From positions 519,255 to 583,254 of the forward strand of contig NZ_JAOZEV010000001.1 of NCBI RefSeq assembly GCF_025847275.1: a stretch of 64,000 nucleotides of DNA, given 5' to 3'. Made by a program: the position numbers and the translations under genes. This DNA comes from Flavobacterium frigoritolerans. GTDB lineage: Bacteria > Bacteroidota > Bacteroidia > Flavobacteriales > Flavobacteriaceae. Of the stretch, positions 17,355 to 27,335 are shown in pieces (position 1 is the stretch's first letter; the number at the start of each line of letters is the position of its first letter). The notes below the pieces were generated by a model that ran no database searches, was not told the DNA's origin, and saw nothing but the letters and a program-made list of their open reading frames with translations.

Positions 17355-17789
17355 ATGAAAAAATTATTTATCGCTGCTTTATTGTTCGTTGGAATGGTAA
17401 GCTTTGCTCAAGATGCTGCTCAACCTGTTAAACAACAAAGAGAAAGGTTGACACCTGAACAACGGAATGAGAAACATTTAAAAAAACTGACTACCGAATT
17501 AAATCTAGATACCAACCAACAAGCTCAAGTTGCAAAGTTACTAGCTGACAGAAGTGCCAAAGCGCAAAAACACATGGAAATGCGTAAAGCCAGAAAAGAC
17601 AGTAGTATAAAACCAACTGCCGAAGAAAAAGCAGCTCTTAAAAAAGAGATAATGGATGAAAAAACAGCTACTGAAGCTCAAATGAAATCAATCTTAAATG
17701 CCGAACAATACAAAAAATGGACTGCAATGAGAGATGAAAACAAAGAAAAGATGAAAGACAAAATGAAAGAGAGAAAAAACAAACTATAA
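17355..17789 (+). CDS. Periplasmic Spy/CpxP-like (LTxxQ) protein
   Basis: 144 residues with a cleavable signal (MKKLFIAALLFVGMVSFAQ) and an all-helical, strongly charged mature region. LTPEQRNEKHLKKLTTELNLDTNQQAQVAKLL and the later ILNAEQYKKW match the repeated LTxxQ theme of Spy/CpxP periplasmic chaperones. The C-terminus is Lys-rich. Divergent from the copper-type cluster, which could be coincidence or shared envelope-stress control. Confidence 0.75.
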   Translation: MKKLFIAALLFVGMVSFAQDAAQPVKQQRERLTPEQRNEKHLKKLTTELNLDTNQQAQVAKLLADRSAKAQKHMEMRKARKDSSIKPTAEEKAALKKEIMDEKTATEAQMKSILNAEQYKKWTAMRDENKEKMKDKMKERKNKL

Positions 17790-17791
17790 AT

Positions 17792-17820
17792 AAAAAAGAG
17801 GCCGAAAGGCCTCTTTTTTA
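17792..17820 (+). terminator. Terminator of the Spy-like gene, usable from both sides
   Basis: AAAAAAGAGGCC-GAAA-GGCCTCTTTTTT, a perfect 12-bp stem with a GNRA tetraloop. The convergent protease gene ends at 17837. Confidence 0.9.
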
Positions 17821-17836
17821 TTTATAGAACATCTAA

Positions 17837-20311
17837 TTATTTTGGATTAAGAACTAAATCAATTCTTTTAATACAATCTTCATAATGATATTTTGTTTCT
17901 GTATTTACAGCCATTGCTTTTGCTGTTGTCAGTGTTTTTTTCAAAACATTCAATTCACCTCTAACTAAAGCTCTGATATCAGACTGGGCAACATTATAAT
18001 ACTCTGTTGCTCTATCTGATGGTTTAATCTCCTCAGTCATTAAATATGCCATTCTATCAATGTAAGCGCGCTGTAAATTTCTTCTGTATATAGTTACATT
18101 AGTTGCAGCATTGGCTTCTTTCCAAATTCCTTTTCGCATATCCTTTAAAAAATCTAATGCTTTATAAGTATCTGTACCAATTATTTCGGCATCCATTAAC
18201 CTGCCAATACGACCAAAACTCAATAAACTATTTAAATGTCTAACTTGTAAACTTCTAAATCGTTCTGTATAACCTGAATAATTGGTGTTTTTTAAAGTAT
18301 TCATATTTACAATCCAAGTAGGAGAAGCAAAAGCATTAGTCTGAAGCCAGTTCATTGCTTCTATTTGTTTTGCTTTTGGAACCACTTCATAAACATTTCC
18401 AGCTTGATTTGGATTTTTAAGATTTTCATAAACTCCTCCTACATTGGTCACAACATGACCTACATATCTGCTCCATACATCTAATAATTCTTTATATAAT
18501 TCATCTAAATCATCATAATTATTAGAAACATTACTTGTCCACTCATTTAAATGACTGGCTACATATTCTAGGTTTTTAAGTCCATATGTACCTGCTTTCA
18601 TAGAATTATTTCCAATATCCTCTGTTTGTGAAGATGGATCAAAACTACTGCTCTGTTTTCCAAATTTATAAATTGGATTTCCCGCTTTTTCAAGAATCCA
18701 TTTGTCTAAAGTTGGTAATTCTTCTTCAGCTGACTTTACGTTTGGAATAACTCTATATCCCCAGTTTAAAGCATAATGATCATAAGCCCCCATTTTACGA
18801 ATAAAACGAATGTTTTCATCTCCTGGCTGTGCGATATAATTAAAACGAGCATAATCCATTATACTCGCAGCAATTCCGTTTTGTTGCGTAAAATCTCCAT
18901 TTCTATAACTCTCCGTATCAAAAGCACAACTTGCTCCCATATTATGAGGAAAGCCCAATGCATGTCCTACTTCATGTGCAATAACCATACGCATCATCTC
19001 CCCCATTTCTTCGTCGCTTGTCTTTAAAGTTCTTGCCGACGGATTTGCTGCACCAGTTTCTAACAAATATCTATTTCTATAAGAACGCAAGTGATTGTGA
19101 TACCAGATTACATCACTTTCGATAATTTCTCCAGTTCTAGGATCTGAAACACTTGGCCCCATAGCATTTCTAGTTGTACTAGCAACATAACGTATCACAG
19201 AATAGCGAATATCTTCTGGACTAAAATCAGGATCTTCTTCCTTTGTTGGAGCATCTTTTGCAATAATTGCATTTTTAAAACCAGCTGTTTCAAATACTTT
19301 CTGCCATTCTTCGATTCCTAGTTTAATGTATTTTCTCAATTTTACTGGAGTCGCAGGATCTAAATAATATACTATTGGCTTTATTGGCTCAACCAATTCT
19401 CCTTTTGCATAAGCCTCAGGATCTTTAGGTTCCAATCTCCAACGTTGGATATATGTTTTAAGATCAGATTTCAACTCATTACTTCCATAATCATATTGAC
19501 TAACAGTAAACCAACCCACTCTTGGATCTGCTAATCTTGGTTTCATTGGCACTTCTGGCAATAAAATCATCGATTGATTCATTTGTATGCTTATTGTTTC
19601 ACTTTCCTGTAACATTGTGGGTTTAGAAGCATTGTAAGTCATATCCTGAATAACTTCAATATTCATCGGAAAACTTTTCATTCCGTTAATAAAACTTCTG
19701 GATTCATCTAATGCTTTTACTTTATATACTTCTCGCATTTCTGCAGATATTCCGCTAATTGCTTTTACGTCTGTACTATAAAATTTAGTCACATCGATAA
19801 CTGTATTGGCAGAATCTTTACTAAAAGCAACTATATCAAAAGCAAATAATGTAGGTTCATAATTATTTGATTTAACAGAAATACTTATCGGTAACGTATC
19901 ATTTGCAACAGCATTATATGATTTAGATTTAATAAGAATCTTATCCTGAAAACGCTCCCAAACTATTAATTGCTCATTGGTTTCAGAGCCAGCGTTTACA
20001 TATCCTCCACCTAAATTAGAAGGCAATTTTGATAATCTACTTACCAAAAGCATGTCCTTGTTTAAATATTTATTCGGAATCTCAAAATAGTACTTTTTAT
20101 CTACTTTATGTACTGTAAAAAGTCCTTCATCAGAAACTGCTTCCTTTGTAATTACTTTACCATATTCTTTAATTGCTGACTCTAGCTTTTTATCTGGAAC
20201 TACAGCCGTTGCTTCCTCTTTTTTTGATTTCTTCTTTTTAGATTGTGCAAATAGATTTGCAGGCAATAGCACAAAATTTGCTAGTATAGCAAGAATTAAA
20301 ATTTTCTTCAC
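17837..20311 (-). CDS. Secreted zinc-dependent metalloprotease (DUF5117/DUF5118 type)
   Basis: 824 residues with a signal peptide (ending about NLFAQ) and a basic KKKKSKK linker. The extended zinc signature HEVGHALGFPHN spans residues 446-457 (HExxHxxGxxHN), with the Met-turn candidate SIMDYARFNY following, as in the metzincin-like large proteases of Bacteroidota. The N-terminal third is the beta-rich DUF5118/DUF5117 region (YFEIPNKYLNKDMLLVSRLS). The C-terminal third is helical. Acts in the periplasm or outside the cell. Monocistronic. Confidence 0.9.
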   Translation of the reverse strand: MKKILILAILANFVLLPANLFAQSKKKKSKKEEATAVVPDKKLESAIKEYGKVITKEAVSDEGLFTVHKVDKKYYFEIPNKYLNKDMLLVSRLSKLPSNLGGGYVNAGSETNEQLIVWERFQDKILIKSKSYNAVANDTLPISISVKSNNYEPTLFAFDIVAFSKDSANTVIDVTKFYSTDVKAISGISAEMREVYKVKALDESRSFINGMKSFPMNIEVIQDMTYNASKPTMLQESETISIQMNQSMILLPEVPMKPRLADPRVGWFTVSQYDYGSNELKSDLKTYIQRWRLEPKDPEAYAKGELVEPIKPIVYYLDPATPVKLRKYIKLGIEEWQKVFETAGFKNAIIAKDAPTKEEDPDFSPEDIRYSVIRYVASTTRNAMGPSVSDPRTGEIIESDVIWYHNHLRSYRNRYLLETGAANPSARTLKTSDEEMGEMMRMVIAHEVGHALGFPHNMGASCAFDTESYRNGDFTQQNGIAASIMDYARFNYIAQPGDENIRFIRKMGAYDHYALNWGYRVIPNVKSAEEELPTLDKWILEKAGNPIYKFGKQSSSFDPSSQTEDIGNNSMKAGTYGLKNLEYVASHLNEWTSNVSNNYDDLDELYKELLDVWSRYVGHVVTNVGGVYENLKNPNQAGNVYEVVPKAKQIEAMNWLQTNAFASPTWIVNMNTLKNTNYSGYTERFRSLQVRHLNSLLSFGRIGRLMDAEIIGTDTYKALDFLKDMRKGIWKEANAATNVTIYRRNLQRAYIDRMAYLMTEEIKPSDRATEYYNVAQSDIRALVRGELNVLKKTLTTAKAMAVNTETKYHYEDCIKRIDLVLNPK

Positions 20312-20494
20312 TTAGTTATTAGTTTAATGGTTATTTAACAAACAAAAATAACTTTTGATTGGAATTTTATAAGCAGCTCCCTTTTGTTTAACTTTTCATT
20401 AACAACAAAGAGTCAAAACATCAGAAACGAAAAAAGGTTCAACTTTAATTAAAAAGTCAAACCTTAAATCCTTATTTATTCTAAAATTTTAAAA

Positions 20495-21781
20495 CTAAAA
20501 AGTTTTAGAAACTTTATCAATTGCTTGAATTGTAAAATCTAAATCTTCGTATGTCAATGCATCCGTAATAAACCATGTTTCGTATGCTGAAGGCGCAATA
20601 TAAACTCCTTCTTGCAATAATCCGTGGAAGAATTTCTTGAATGTTTCATTATCACCATTGGCTGCACTTTTAAAATCAGTTACCGGAGCAGCATCAAAAT
20701 GTACCGAAATCATAGAACCTACTCTATTAATCGTGAAAACTACATTATTAGCTTTAAGAACTCTGTCAATTCCTGCTTCTAGGTAAGCTGTTTTTTCTTC
20801 TAAACGAGTAAAAATAGCACGATCCTTATCTAAAGCTTGTAGCATTGCTAATCCTGCTGCCATTGCCAACGGATTACCCGATAATGTTCCTGCTTGGTAA
20901 ACAGGTCCTATTGGCGCTAGATAATTCATGATTTCTGCACGAGCAGCAAATGCTCCTACTGGTAAACCACCACCTATAACTTTTCCAAAAGTAACAATAT
21001 CAGCTTTGATGTTAAATAATTCCTGAACTCCACCACGTGCAAGTCTAAAACCAGTCATAACCTCATCAAAGATTAACAATATTCCGTTTTCTGTACACAA
21101 CTGACGTAAGCCTTCTAAGAATCCTTTATTTGGCGGAATACAACCCATATTTCCTGCAACAGGTTCTATGATAATAGCAGCAATTTCATTTTTGTTAGCG
21201 TTAATTAATGTCGCTACATTTTCTAGATCATTGTATTTTACAAGTAAAGTATCTTTTGCCGTTCCCTCTGTGACTCCAGGGCTATTTGGGCTCCCGAAAG
21301 TAACAGCTCCGCTTCCCGCCTGAATCAAGAATGAATCAGAATGTCCGTGATAACAGCCTGCAAATTTTATAATTTTATCTCTCTTTGTAAAACCTCTTGC
21401 CAAACGTATTGCACTCATGCAAGCCTCTGTCCCTGAATTTACAAAACGAATTTTATCGATATTTGGAACCATCGAAACCGCCAAAGCAGCAATTTGTGTT
21501 TCTAATTCTGTAGGCATTCCAAAAGATGTTCCTAATTTAGCTTTTTCAATTACAGCTTCAACAACTGGAGCATAGGCATGACCTAAAATCATTGGTCCCC
21601 ATGAATTGATGTAATCTATCAATTTGTTTCCGTCTTCATCATATAAATAAGCTCCTTTGGCGCTTTTTACAAAAATTGGAGTTCCTCCTACTGCTTTAAA
21701 TGCTCTTACAGGCGAATTTACACCACCCGGAATTACTTTTTCTGCTTCAGCAAAAAGCTGACTGCTTCTTTGATATATCAT
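20495..21781 (-). CDS. hemL: Glutamate-1-semialdehyde 2,1-aminomutase
   Basis: 428 residues, the normal size. PLP enzyme that makes 5-aminolevulinate for haem and other tetrapyrroles. Signatures: [13 protein letters not shown] at the N-terminus, [41 protein letters not shown], and the PLP lysine Lys267 in [15 protein letters not shown]. Last gene of a tight minus-strand unit; the glucosaminidase gene ends 31 bp upstream. Confidence 0.97.
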   Translation of the reverse strand: MIYQRSSQLFAEAEKVIPGGVNSPVRAFKAVGGTPIFVKSAKGAYLYDEDGNKLIDYINSWGPMILGHAYAPVVEAVIEKAKLGTSFGMPTELETQIAALAVSMVPNIDKIRFVNSGTEACMSAIRLARGFTKRDKIIKFAGCYHGHSDSFLIQAGSGAVTFGSPNSPGVTEGTAKDTLLVKYNDLENVATLINANKNEIAAIIIEPVAGNMGCIPPNKGFLEGLRQLCTENGILLIFDEVMTGFRLARGGVQELFNIKADIVTFGKVIGGGLPVGAFAARAEIMNYLAPIGPVYQAGTLSGNPLAMAAGLAMLQALDKDRAIFTRLEEKTAYLEAGIDRVLKANNVVFTINRVGSMISVHFDAAPVTDFKSAANGDNETFKKFFHGLLQEGVYIAPSAYETWFITDALTYEDLDFTIQAIDKVSKTF

Positions 21782-21812
21782 CTTAATTTTGACTTTTATC
21801 TTTATTGGAATT

Positions 21813-22688
21813 TTATTTTACAATTAACTTTTGCCCGATAGAAAGGGTATTATCGACAAGATTGTTTTTTTGCTTTAAATCATCAACAAGTACGTTGAAT
21901 TTCTTTGAAATAGAATACAATGTATCTCCTTTTTGAACTTCATACGAAGAAAGATTACCTGTATTATTGTTTGATGTATTAGGTTTTGTAGCAACAACTG
22001 TGGTAGTTTTCTCTATTACTACATATTCTTTACCCATAGCTAAATTATCATATTGATGCAATTCGTAACGCTCAATATAGCTAATTAATTTCTCTGGATA
22101 TCTAGGATCAGTAGCATATCCTGCTGCTCTTAATCCTTTTGCCCAAGCTTTATAATCTCCTTTTTCATAAGTAAATAATGCCGCGTATCGTTTTTTCCCA
22201 GTTAGAAATAAAGCATGGTCACGAAACGATTCAGATGGGTCTTTATATTTTCTAAAACATTCTTGCAACGAATCATCATCGTGGCGAACACTCTCGCCAA
22301 CCCAATCCTTATGGCATTTTATTCCGAAATGATTATTTGATGAAAGCGCCAAGTCTCCTCTTCCTGCACCAGATTCTAAAATTCCTTGCGCCAAAATAAT
22401 ACTTGCAGGAATTCCGTAGTTTTTCATATTTCCCATTGCAATATCTTTATACTGAAAAATATAATCACTAATTAAATTATTAGTAACAACCGTTTTAGAA
22501 GTTGATTCAATAACCTCAGTTCTATTATTCGCTGATGGCTTGGTATAAGTGGGCTTTTTCTTGGTCTGTATTGCTACTCTTTGTTTTTGAGTAGTAGCTT
22601 TCTTTTTGGTTGTTACTATAGCAGGCTTGCTTGCATTACAACCTATCAAAGTTATCGTTAGTAAGAGTAAGAGTGTCTTTTTAAACAT
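21813..22688 (-). CDS. Glucosaminidase with C-terminal LysM domain, lipoprotein
   Basis: 291 residues. Lipoprotein signal ([12 protein letters not shown]), Lys/Thr-rich linker, then a FlgJ-type N-acetylglucosaminidase domain (about 70-215: [23 protein letters not shown] with the catalytic Glu, [27 protein letters not shown]). It ends with a single LysM ([18 protein letters not shown]). Cleaves peptidoglycan glycan strands from an envelope anchor. Its start overlaps the end of the upstream PLP-enzyme gene by 8 bp, so translation is coupled. Confidence 0.9.
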   Translation of the reverse strand: MFKKTLLLLLTITLIGCNASKPAIVTTKKKATTQKQRVAIQTKKKPTYTKPSANNRTEVIESTSKTVVTNNLISDYIFQYKDIAMGNMKNYGIPASIILAQGILESGAGRGDLALSSNNHFGIKCHKDWVGESVRHDDDSLQECFRKYKDPSESFRDHALFLTGKKRYAALFTYEKGDYKAWAKGLRAAGYATDPRYPEKLISYIERYELHQYDNLAMGKEYVVIEKTTTVVATKPNTSNNNTGNLSSYEVQKGDTLYSISKKFNVLVDDLKQKNNLVDNTLSIGQKLIVK

Positions 22689-23577
22689 TGCTTTTAATTA
22701 TTGGTAAGTTTTTATTCATCAGCTTCATATTCATTCCTTTTATTCCTTGTAATCCTCCTGTATGAATCAACAAAATTTTAGAGTTCTTGGGGAAATAATT
22801 TTTCTTAATTAAATCTATAACGCCAAAAACCATCTTTCCTGTATAAATTGGATCCAAAGGAATTTTATTTTCATCAAAAAATTGATTAATAAAGGTAACT
22901 AGCTCAGAATTTACTTTGCCATAACCTCCAAAATGGTAATCAGTGATGAGTTCCCAATTTTGATTCTTTGCAAAAATACGAATTTCATCTTTTAAAAAAT
23001 CCCCTTTTAACGCTGGAAACCCTAAAACTTTCTGATTTGGTAATGCACTATTACTAATTCCCGAAATAGTACCACCTGTTCCCACGGCACAGCATACATA
23101 ATCAAACTCAGCATCTTCGGGGGTTAAAATCTCCTCGCAACCTCGAACTGCCAGCTCATTTGTCCCGCCTTCGGGTACAAGATAAAATGTTCCAAATTGC
23201 TGCTTTAGATTATCCAGAAAATCAATTTCACTTTTAAGTCGATAGTCATCTCTGGTAACAAATTCTAATTGCATTCCATTTTCCTGAGCAAATTTTAAAG
23301 TCGGATTTCCCTCTATCTTATCAATAAGCTCTTCTCCACGAATAATTCCGATAGTTTTAAATCCGCTTTCTTTTCCTGCATAAGCCACAGCTGCAATATG
23401 ATTAGAAAAAGCACCTCCAAAAGTAAGTAGTGTTTCTTGATTTTCGGTTCTGGCCTGGAGTAAATTATACTTTAATTTTCGATACTTATTCCCAGAAATA
23501 AAAGGATGAATCAAATCTTCTCTTTTAATTGTAAGTGAAATATTATTTGGAAAAAGGGTATGTATATTTTGATTCAA
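22681..23577 (-). CDS. PLP-dependent D-cysteine desulfhydrase / ACC deaminase family protein
   Basis: 298 residues. Fold-type II PLP enzyme. The N-terminal SGNKYRKLKYNL holds the PLP lysine (Lys31 or Lys34), followed by LLTFGGAFSNHIAAVAYA, VPEGGTNELAVRG, and the phosphate-binding CCAVGTGGTISGI. D-cysteine desulfhydrases and 1-aminocyclopropane-1-carboxylate deaminases share these features and cannot be separated by eye; the short form seen here is usual in Bacteroidota. Overlaps the glucosaminidase start by 8 bp, and the upstream small gene ends 9 bp away. Confidence 0.85.
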   Translation of the reverse strand: MNQNIHTLFPNNISLTIKREDLIHPFISGNKYRKLKYNLLQARTENQETLLTFGGAFSNHIAAVAYAGKESGFKTIGIIRGEELIDKIEGNPTLKFAQENGMQLEFVTRDDYRLKSEIDFLDNLKQQFGTFYLVPEGGTNELAVRGCEEILTPEDAEFDYVCCAVGTGGTISGISNSALPNQKVLGFPALKGDFLKDEIRIFAKNQNWELITDYHFGGYGKVNSELVTFINQFFDENKIPLDPIYTGKMVFGVIDLIKKNYFPKNSKILLIHTGGLQGIKGMNMKLMNKNLPIIKSNV

Positions 23578-23586
23578 AATCTTATT

Positions 23587-23922
23587 TTATTTGTGATTTA
23601 AATACTGTACAAACCGAAAAAAAGGTCTGTTTTTTAAATAATTTATATTCGCTTCATTTCGATAGGCTTCTCTTTCAAAACTAATATTATGATAGGCTAA
23701 ATCAGCATTTTTATATTGAAATAAACGCACCACATATTCAATTAAGTACCAAAGAAAAAAAGGCAGTATCAATAATTCTATTTGTTGGCGTAAATGTATT
23801 TTTTCATGATTAATAAAAACCTCATTTTTTTTATCCGAAGGGTATTTCATCAACACAAACGGAAACACAGCCATCCCGCGATATCCTTTCGGAATTAAAT
23901 ATTTAGCAATAATCAAAAACAT
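23587..23922 (-). CDS. Small membrane protein with an HEKIH zinc motif
   Basis: 111 residues. It carries NHEKIHLRQQIELL, an HExxH pattern followed by a hydrophobic segment (about 52-68, LILPFFLWYLIEYVVRLF), then SFEREAYRNEANINYL with a downstream acidic residue that could be the third ligand. The order is reminiscent of a minimal M56 (BlaR1-like) protease core, but it is far shorter than that family. First gene of the hemL unit, with a 9-bp gap to the next gene. Function unknown. Confidence 0.7.
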   Translation of the reverse strand: MFLIIAKYLIPKGYRGMAVFPFVLMKYPSDKKNEVFINHEKIHLRQQIELLILPFFLWYLIEYVVRLFQYKNADLAYHNISFEREAYRNEANINYLKNRPFFRFVQYLNHK

Positions 23923-24036
23923 TCGCTGTAAAAATTATAAATTTGTACTAGTAAATTACTTCTACACAAAGAAAAACATAATCGACCGAATTTACTTAAA
24001 ATTAAGATAAAAATAGCTTTTGCCAAATTCAGGATT

Positions 24037-24213
24037 ATGAATGAACAAAATAAGGAAAATAAATTAATCGAAGGCGAAGATTTTTATTATACCCCCGAAG
24101 GATATAAATGTTTTACCGAAAAACACCATTTAAAAAGAGGTTATTGCTGCAAAAGTGGCTGTCGCCATTGTCCGTATGGATATGATAAGAAAACTGGAGA
24201 GATTAAAAAATAA
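24037..24213 (+). CDS. DUF5522-type small cysteine-rich protein
   Basis: 58 residues, read directly from ATG 24037 to TAA 24211. Ends with the striking motif GYCCKSGCRHCPYGY (Cys37, Cys38, Cys42, Cys45), preceded by DFYYTPEGYKCFTEKHHLKRG. This pattern matches DUF5522 as I recall it, a family of tiny proteins with a CCxxxCRHCP metal or Fe-S-like site that also occurs fused to larger proteins. Divergent from the hemL unit. Confidence 0.85.
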   Translation: MNEQNKENKLIEGEDFYYTPEGYKCFTEKHHLKRGYCCKSGCRHCPYGYDKKTGEIKK

Positions 24214-24520
24214 GATTATTTTAAAAATGTATCAATTTTAAAAATTAGATAAAGCTGTTATTAAATTATTAAAATCATAAGAAATCTAAAATTATTTTGA
24301 AACAAGTTTTTAAATCTTTAAATTTCCGAATATTTAAAATCAGATAATTAGGAAATATCCTGATTAGAATATAAGATAATTCTTTTAATTATTTTTTTTC
24401 GATATTTAAATTCTTGAACCTTTTAAATAAAAAAACATGGATATCTGTTCACAAAAATATAGGATTACCATCCACAAATCCTATCACAGGTCGGATATTC
24501 GGTATCCCTAGCTTTTAATT

Positions 24521-24560
24521 AGAAAATGTGTCAATGTGCCAATTTGAAAATGAGATAATT
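24521..24560. repeat. Octamer array with words TGTCAATG, TGCCAATT, TGAAAATG
   Basis: Five consecutive 8-bp words in register: AGAAAATG, TGTCAATG, TGCCAATT, TGAAAATG, AGATAATT. The words TGAAAATG and TGCCAATT recur exactly at 49744-49775, next to alaS. Confidence 0.65.
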
Positions 24561-24679
24561 ATTTCAGATCAAATTTGCATTGATAGGTATTTCGCTCCTA
24601 TGGAGCTATTTGAGCCCCAGCGGGTCGACAATAATCTAAAGAACAAAAAATTAATCCGTTGTTAATCTAGCTAAAACAC

Positions 24680-24711
24680 CTTAGCAACTTAGAATCTTAG
24701 CAACTAAGCAC
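24680..24711. repeat. Octamer array CTTAGnAn
   Basis: CTTAGCAA, CTTAGAAT, CTTAGCAA, CTAAGCAC in exact 8-bp register, ending 9 bp before the hutU ATG. Same consensus as the arrays at 45991-46022 and 47062-47101. Confidence 0.65.
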
Positions 24712-24720
24712 CTTTAAAAA

Positions 24721-26697
24721 ATGACTTTCCAAGAACAAATTCAACAAGGAATCCCATCTATATTACCTCCAAAAAAAATATACGATTTAGCTATAAATCA
24801 CGCTCCAAAGCGAAAAGCAATTCTTTCAGCAGAAGAAAAAAAATTGGCATTAAAAAATGCATTACGCTATTTTGAACCACAACATCATGCTGAATTAATC
24901 ACTGAGTTTTCAGAAGAATTAGAACAATACGGACGTATTTATATGTACCGTTTTCGTCCAGATTACAGAATGTACGCCAGACCAATTAGTGAATACCCTG
25001 GAAAATCAGAGCAAGCAAAAGCAATTATGCTAATGATTCAGAACAACCTGGATTATGCCGTTGCACAACATCCTCATGAATTAATTACATATGGCGGTAA
25101 TGGCGCTGTTTTCCAAAACTGGGCGCAATACTTACTTACCATGCAATATTTGTCAGAAATGACAAATGAGCAAACGCTTACTATGTATTCTGGTCATCCA
25201 ATGGGTCTTTTTCCTTCTCATGCCGAAGCACCACGTGTAGTTGTTACTAACGGAATGGTAATTCCAAATTATTCTAAACCCGATGATTGGGAAAAAATGA
25301 ATGCACTTGGAGTTTCTCAATACGGACAAATGACTGCAGGAAGTTATATGTATATAGGACCACAAGGAATTGTGCATGGAACAACAATTACGGTTTTAAA
25401 TGGTTTTAGAAAAATAAAACTAAATCCTGAAGGAAACTTATTTGTGACTTCTGGATTGGGAGGAATGAGCGGTGCACAGCCTAAGGCAGGAAATATCGCG
25501 GGCTGCATCACGGTTTGCGCCGAAGTGAACCCAAAAATCACTAAAATTCGCCACGAACAAGGTTGGATCAATGAGATTGTTGAAGATCTTGACGAATTAG
25601 TAAAAAGAGTTTCTTTGGCAAAAGCCAATAAAGAAGTAGTTTCTATTGCATACTTAGGAAACGTAGTTGAGGTATGGGAAAAATTTGATCAGGAAAACAT
25701 CAAGATTGACTTGGGTTCAGACCAAACTTCATTACACAATCCTTGGGCTGGCGGGTATTATCCTGTTGGAATTACCTTTGAAGCTGCCAATAAAATGATG
25801 GCAAATAATCCTGAATTATTTAAAGAAAAAGTACAGGAAACATTACGCCGACACGCTGATGCGATAAACAAACATACTGCCAAAGGAACCTATTTCTTTG
25901 ATTATGGAAATGCATTTTTACTAGAAGCTTCACGTGCTGGTGCTGAAGTAATGGCCGAAAACAATATCGATTTTAAATACCCAAGTTACGTTCAGGACAT
26001 CATGGGACCTATGTGTTTTGATTATGGATTTGGTCCGTTTAGATGGGTTTGTACTTCAGGTAAACCCGAAGATTTACAAAAAACAGATACCATCGCTTCA
26101 CAAGTCTTAGAAGAAATGGCAAAAACAGCACCCGACGAAATTCAGCAACAAATGCAGGATAACATCAAATGGATAAAAGGTGCTCAGGAAAATAAATTAG
26201 TTGTAGGATCACAAGCACGAATTTTATATGCTGATGCCGAAGGTCGTATAAAAATTGCAGAAGCCTTTAACCAAGCTATTGCAAGAGGAGAAATTGGAGC
26301 AGTTGTTTTAGGACGCGATCATCATGACGTTTCCGGAACAGATTCTCCATACAGAGAAACATCTAACATTTATGATGGCTCAAGATACACAGCAGATATG
26401 GCAATACAAAATGTAATTGGAGACAGCTTTAGAGGAGCTACATGGGTTTCTATACATAATGGCGGAGGCGTAGGCTGGGGCGAAGTTATAAATGGTGGTT
26501 TTGGTATGATTCTTGATGGAAGTAAAGAAGCGTCAAGACGCTTAGAGTCAATGCTTTTTTGGGATGTTAACAACGGAATTTCAAGAAGAAGCTGGGCACG
26601 TAATGACGAAGCTATTTTTGCAATAAAAAGAGCCATGAGTACGCAACCTTTATTAAAAGTGACCATCCCTAATATAGTTGACGAAACATTATTTTAA
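24721..26697 (+). CDS. hutU: Urocanate hydratase
   Basis: 658 residues. Converts urocanate to imidazolone propionate in histidine breakdown, using tightly bound NAD+. Urocanase landmarks: GGNGAVFQNWAQY, YSGHPMGLFPS, GQMTAGSYMYIGPQGI, TSGLGGMSGAQPKAGNIAGC (Gly-rich NAD loop) and, near the C-terminus, RDHHDVSGTDSPYRET, DGSRYTADMA and HNGGGVGWGE. It is about 100 residues longer than the classical ~557-residue enzyme, as in other Bacteroidota. hutH, hutI and hutG are not adjacent, so the pathway genes are dispersed or incomplete here. Confidence 0.93.
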   Translation: MTFQEQIQQGIPSILPPKKIYDLAINHAPKRKAILSAEEKKLALKNALRYFEPQHHAELITEFSEELEQYGRIYMYRFRPDYRMYARPISEYPGKSEQAKAIMLMIQNNLDYAVAQHPHELITYGGNGAVFQNWAQYLLTMQYLSEMTNEQTLTMYSGHPMGLFPSHAEAPRVVVTNGMVIPNYSKPDDWEKMNALGVSQYGQMTAGSYMYIGPQGIVHGTTITVLNGFRKIKLNPEGNLFVTSGLGGMSGAQPKAGNIAGCITVCAEVNPKITKIRHEQGWINEIVEDLDELVKRVSLAKANKEVVSIAYLGNVVEVWEKFDQENIKIDLGSDQTSLHNPWAGGYYPVGITFEAANKMMANNPELFKEKVQETLRRHADAINKHTAKGTYFFDYGNAFLLEASRAGAEVMAENNIDFKYPSYVQDIMGPMCFDYGFGPFRWVCTSGKPEDLQKTDTIASQVLEEMAKTAPDEIQQQMQDNIKWIKGAQENKLVVGSQARILYADAEGRIKIAEAFNQAIARGEIGAVVLGRDHHDVSGTDSPYRETSNIYDGSRYTADMAIQNVIGDSFRGATWVSIHNGGGVGWGEVINGGFGMILDGSKEASRRLESMLFWDVNNGISRRSWARNDEAIFAIKRAMSTQPLLKVTIPNIVDETLF

Positions 26698-26732
26698 ATC
26701 AAAATCGATATAACCTTTAAAACCATCTAAAC

Positions 26733-27278
26733 ATGAAAAAATTATTTATTTTACCGATTCTATTACTTCTTGTTCTAACATCTTGTAGTAGTATTTCTGT
26801 ACACTCAGATTATGATAAATCTGTCGATTTTACTAAATATAAAACATATGCTTATTTTAAAGCTGGTGTCGATAAAGTAGAGATTTCTGATTTAGATAAA
26901 AGAAGAATTTTACGTGCTATCGACGAACAGATGGCTGCAAAAGGATTTACAAAAAGTGACAATCCAGATTTATTAATAAATATTTTTACTAAAGCCAGAG
27001 AAGAAGTAAACGTAAACCAATTTAATGCTGGATGGGGTTACGGATGGGGATATGGATGGAATCCATACCTAATGATGGGAAATCAAACTTCTGTTTCAAC
27101 ATCTACCCAAGGAACTTTATACATCGATTTTATCGATGCTAAGAAAAAAGAAATGATTTGGCAAGGTGAAGGAGTTGGTTATTTAACCAACCAAGGAGCT
27201 GACAAAAAAGATAAAATAGTTGCTGACTTTGTGAGCAAAATACTAGCTCAGTATCCTCCTACAATTGCAAAAAAATAA
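26733..27278 (+). CDS. DUF4136 lipoprotein
   Basis: 181 residues. Lipoprotein signal ending LVLTSC (Cys18). The mature part shows the DUF4136 pattern: SDYDKSVDFTKYKTYAYF, then RRILRAIDEQMAAKGF, NPDLLINIF and a GWGYGWGYGWNPY glycine/tryptophan loop, ending with strands YIDFIDAKKKEMIWQGEGVG. Probably at the outer membrane, role unknown. 35 bp after hutU, so possibly co-transcribed. There is no strong hairpin between its stop and the ilvA promoter. Confidence 0.85.
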   Translation: MKKLFILPILLLLVLTSCSSISVHSDYDKSVDFTKYKTYAYFKAGVDKVEISDLDKRRILRAIDEQMAAKGFTKSDNPDLLINIFTKAREEVNVNQFNAGWGYGWGYGWNPYLMMGNQTSVSTSTQGTLYIDFIDAKKKEMIWQGEGVGYLTNQGADKKDKIVADFVSKILAQYPPTIAKK

Positions 27279-27286
27279 TCTTTTTT

Positions 27287-27316
27287 ATTGTTCTTATTAA
27301 ATAATTAATACATTTG
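27287..27316 (+). promoter_or_regulatory. ilvA leader promoter
   Basis: ATTG at 27287-27290 and TACATTTG at 27309-27316 with 18 bp between: a good Bacteroidota -33/-7 pair (TTG ... TAnnTTTG). Predicted start of transcription near 27322, just before the leader peptide ATG. Confidence 0.6.
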
Positions 27317-27335
27317 TTTTTTCAAATAATAAACA

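Larger units (their letters stand above)
24214..24720. other. 507-bp gene-free region with several repeat types
   Basis: No credible ORF on either strand. It contains the inverted word GCTCC-TAT-GGAGC (24594-24606) followed by a GAGCCCCAGCGGG segment, and two octamer word arrays (24521-24560 and 24680-24711, listed separately). The rest is AT-rich. The hutU promoter must lie near its right end, but I see no convincing TAnnTTTG core. Confidence 0.6.

Noticed and set aside
24721..26697. A complete histidine utilisation operon around hutU
   Set aside because: No hutH, hutI or hutG lies nearby; only hutU is present.
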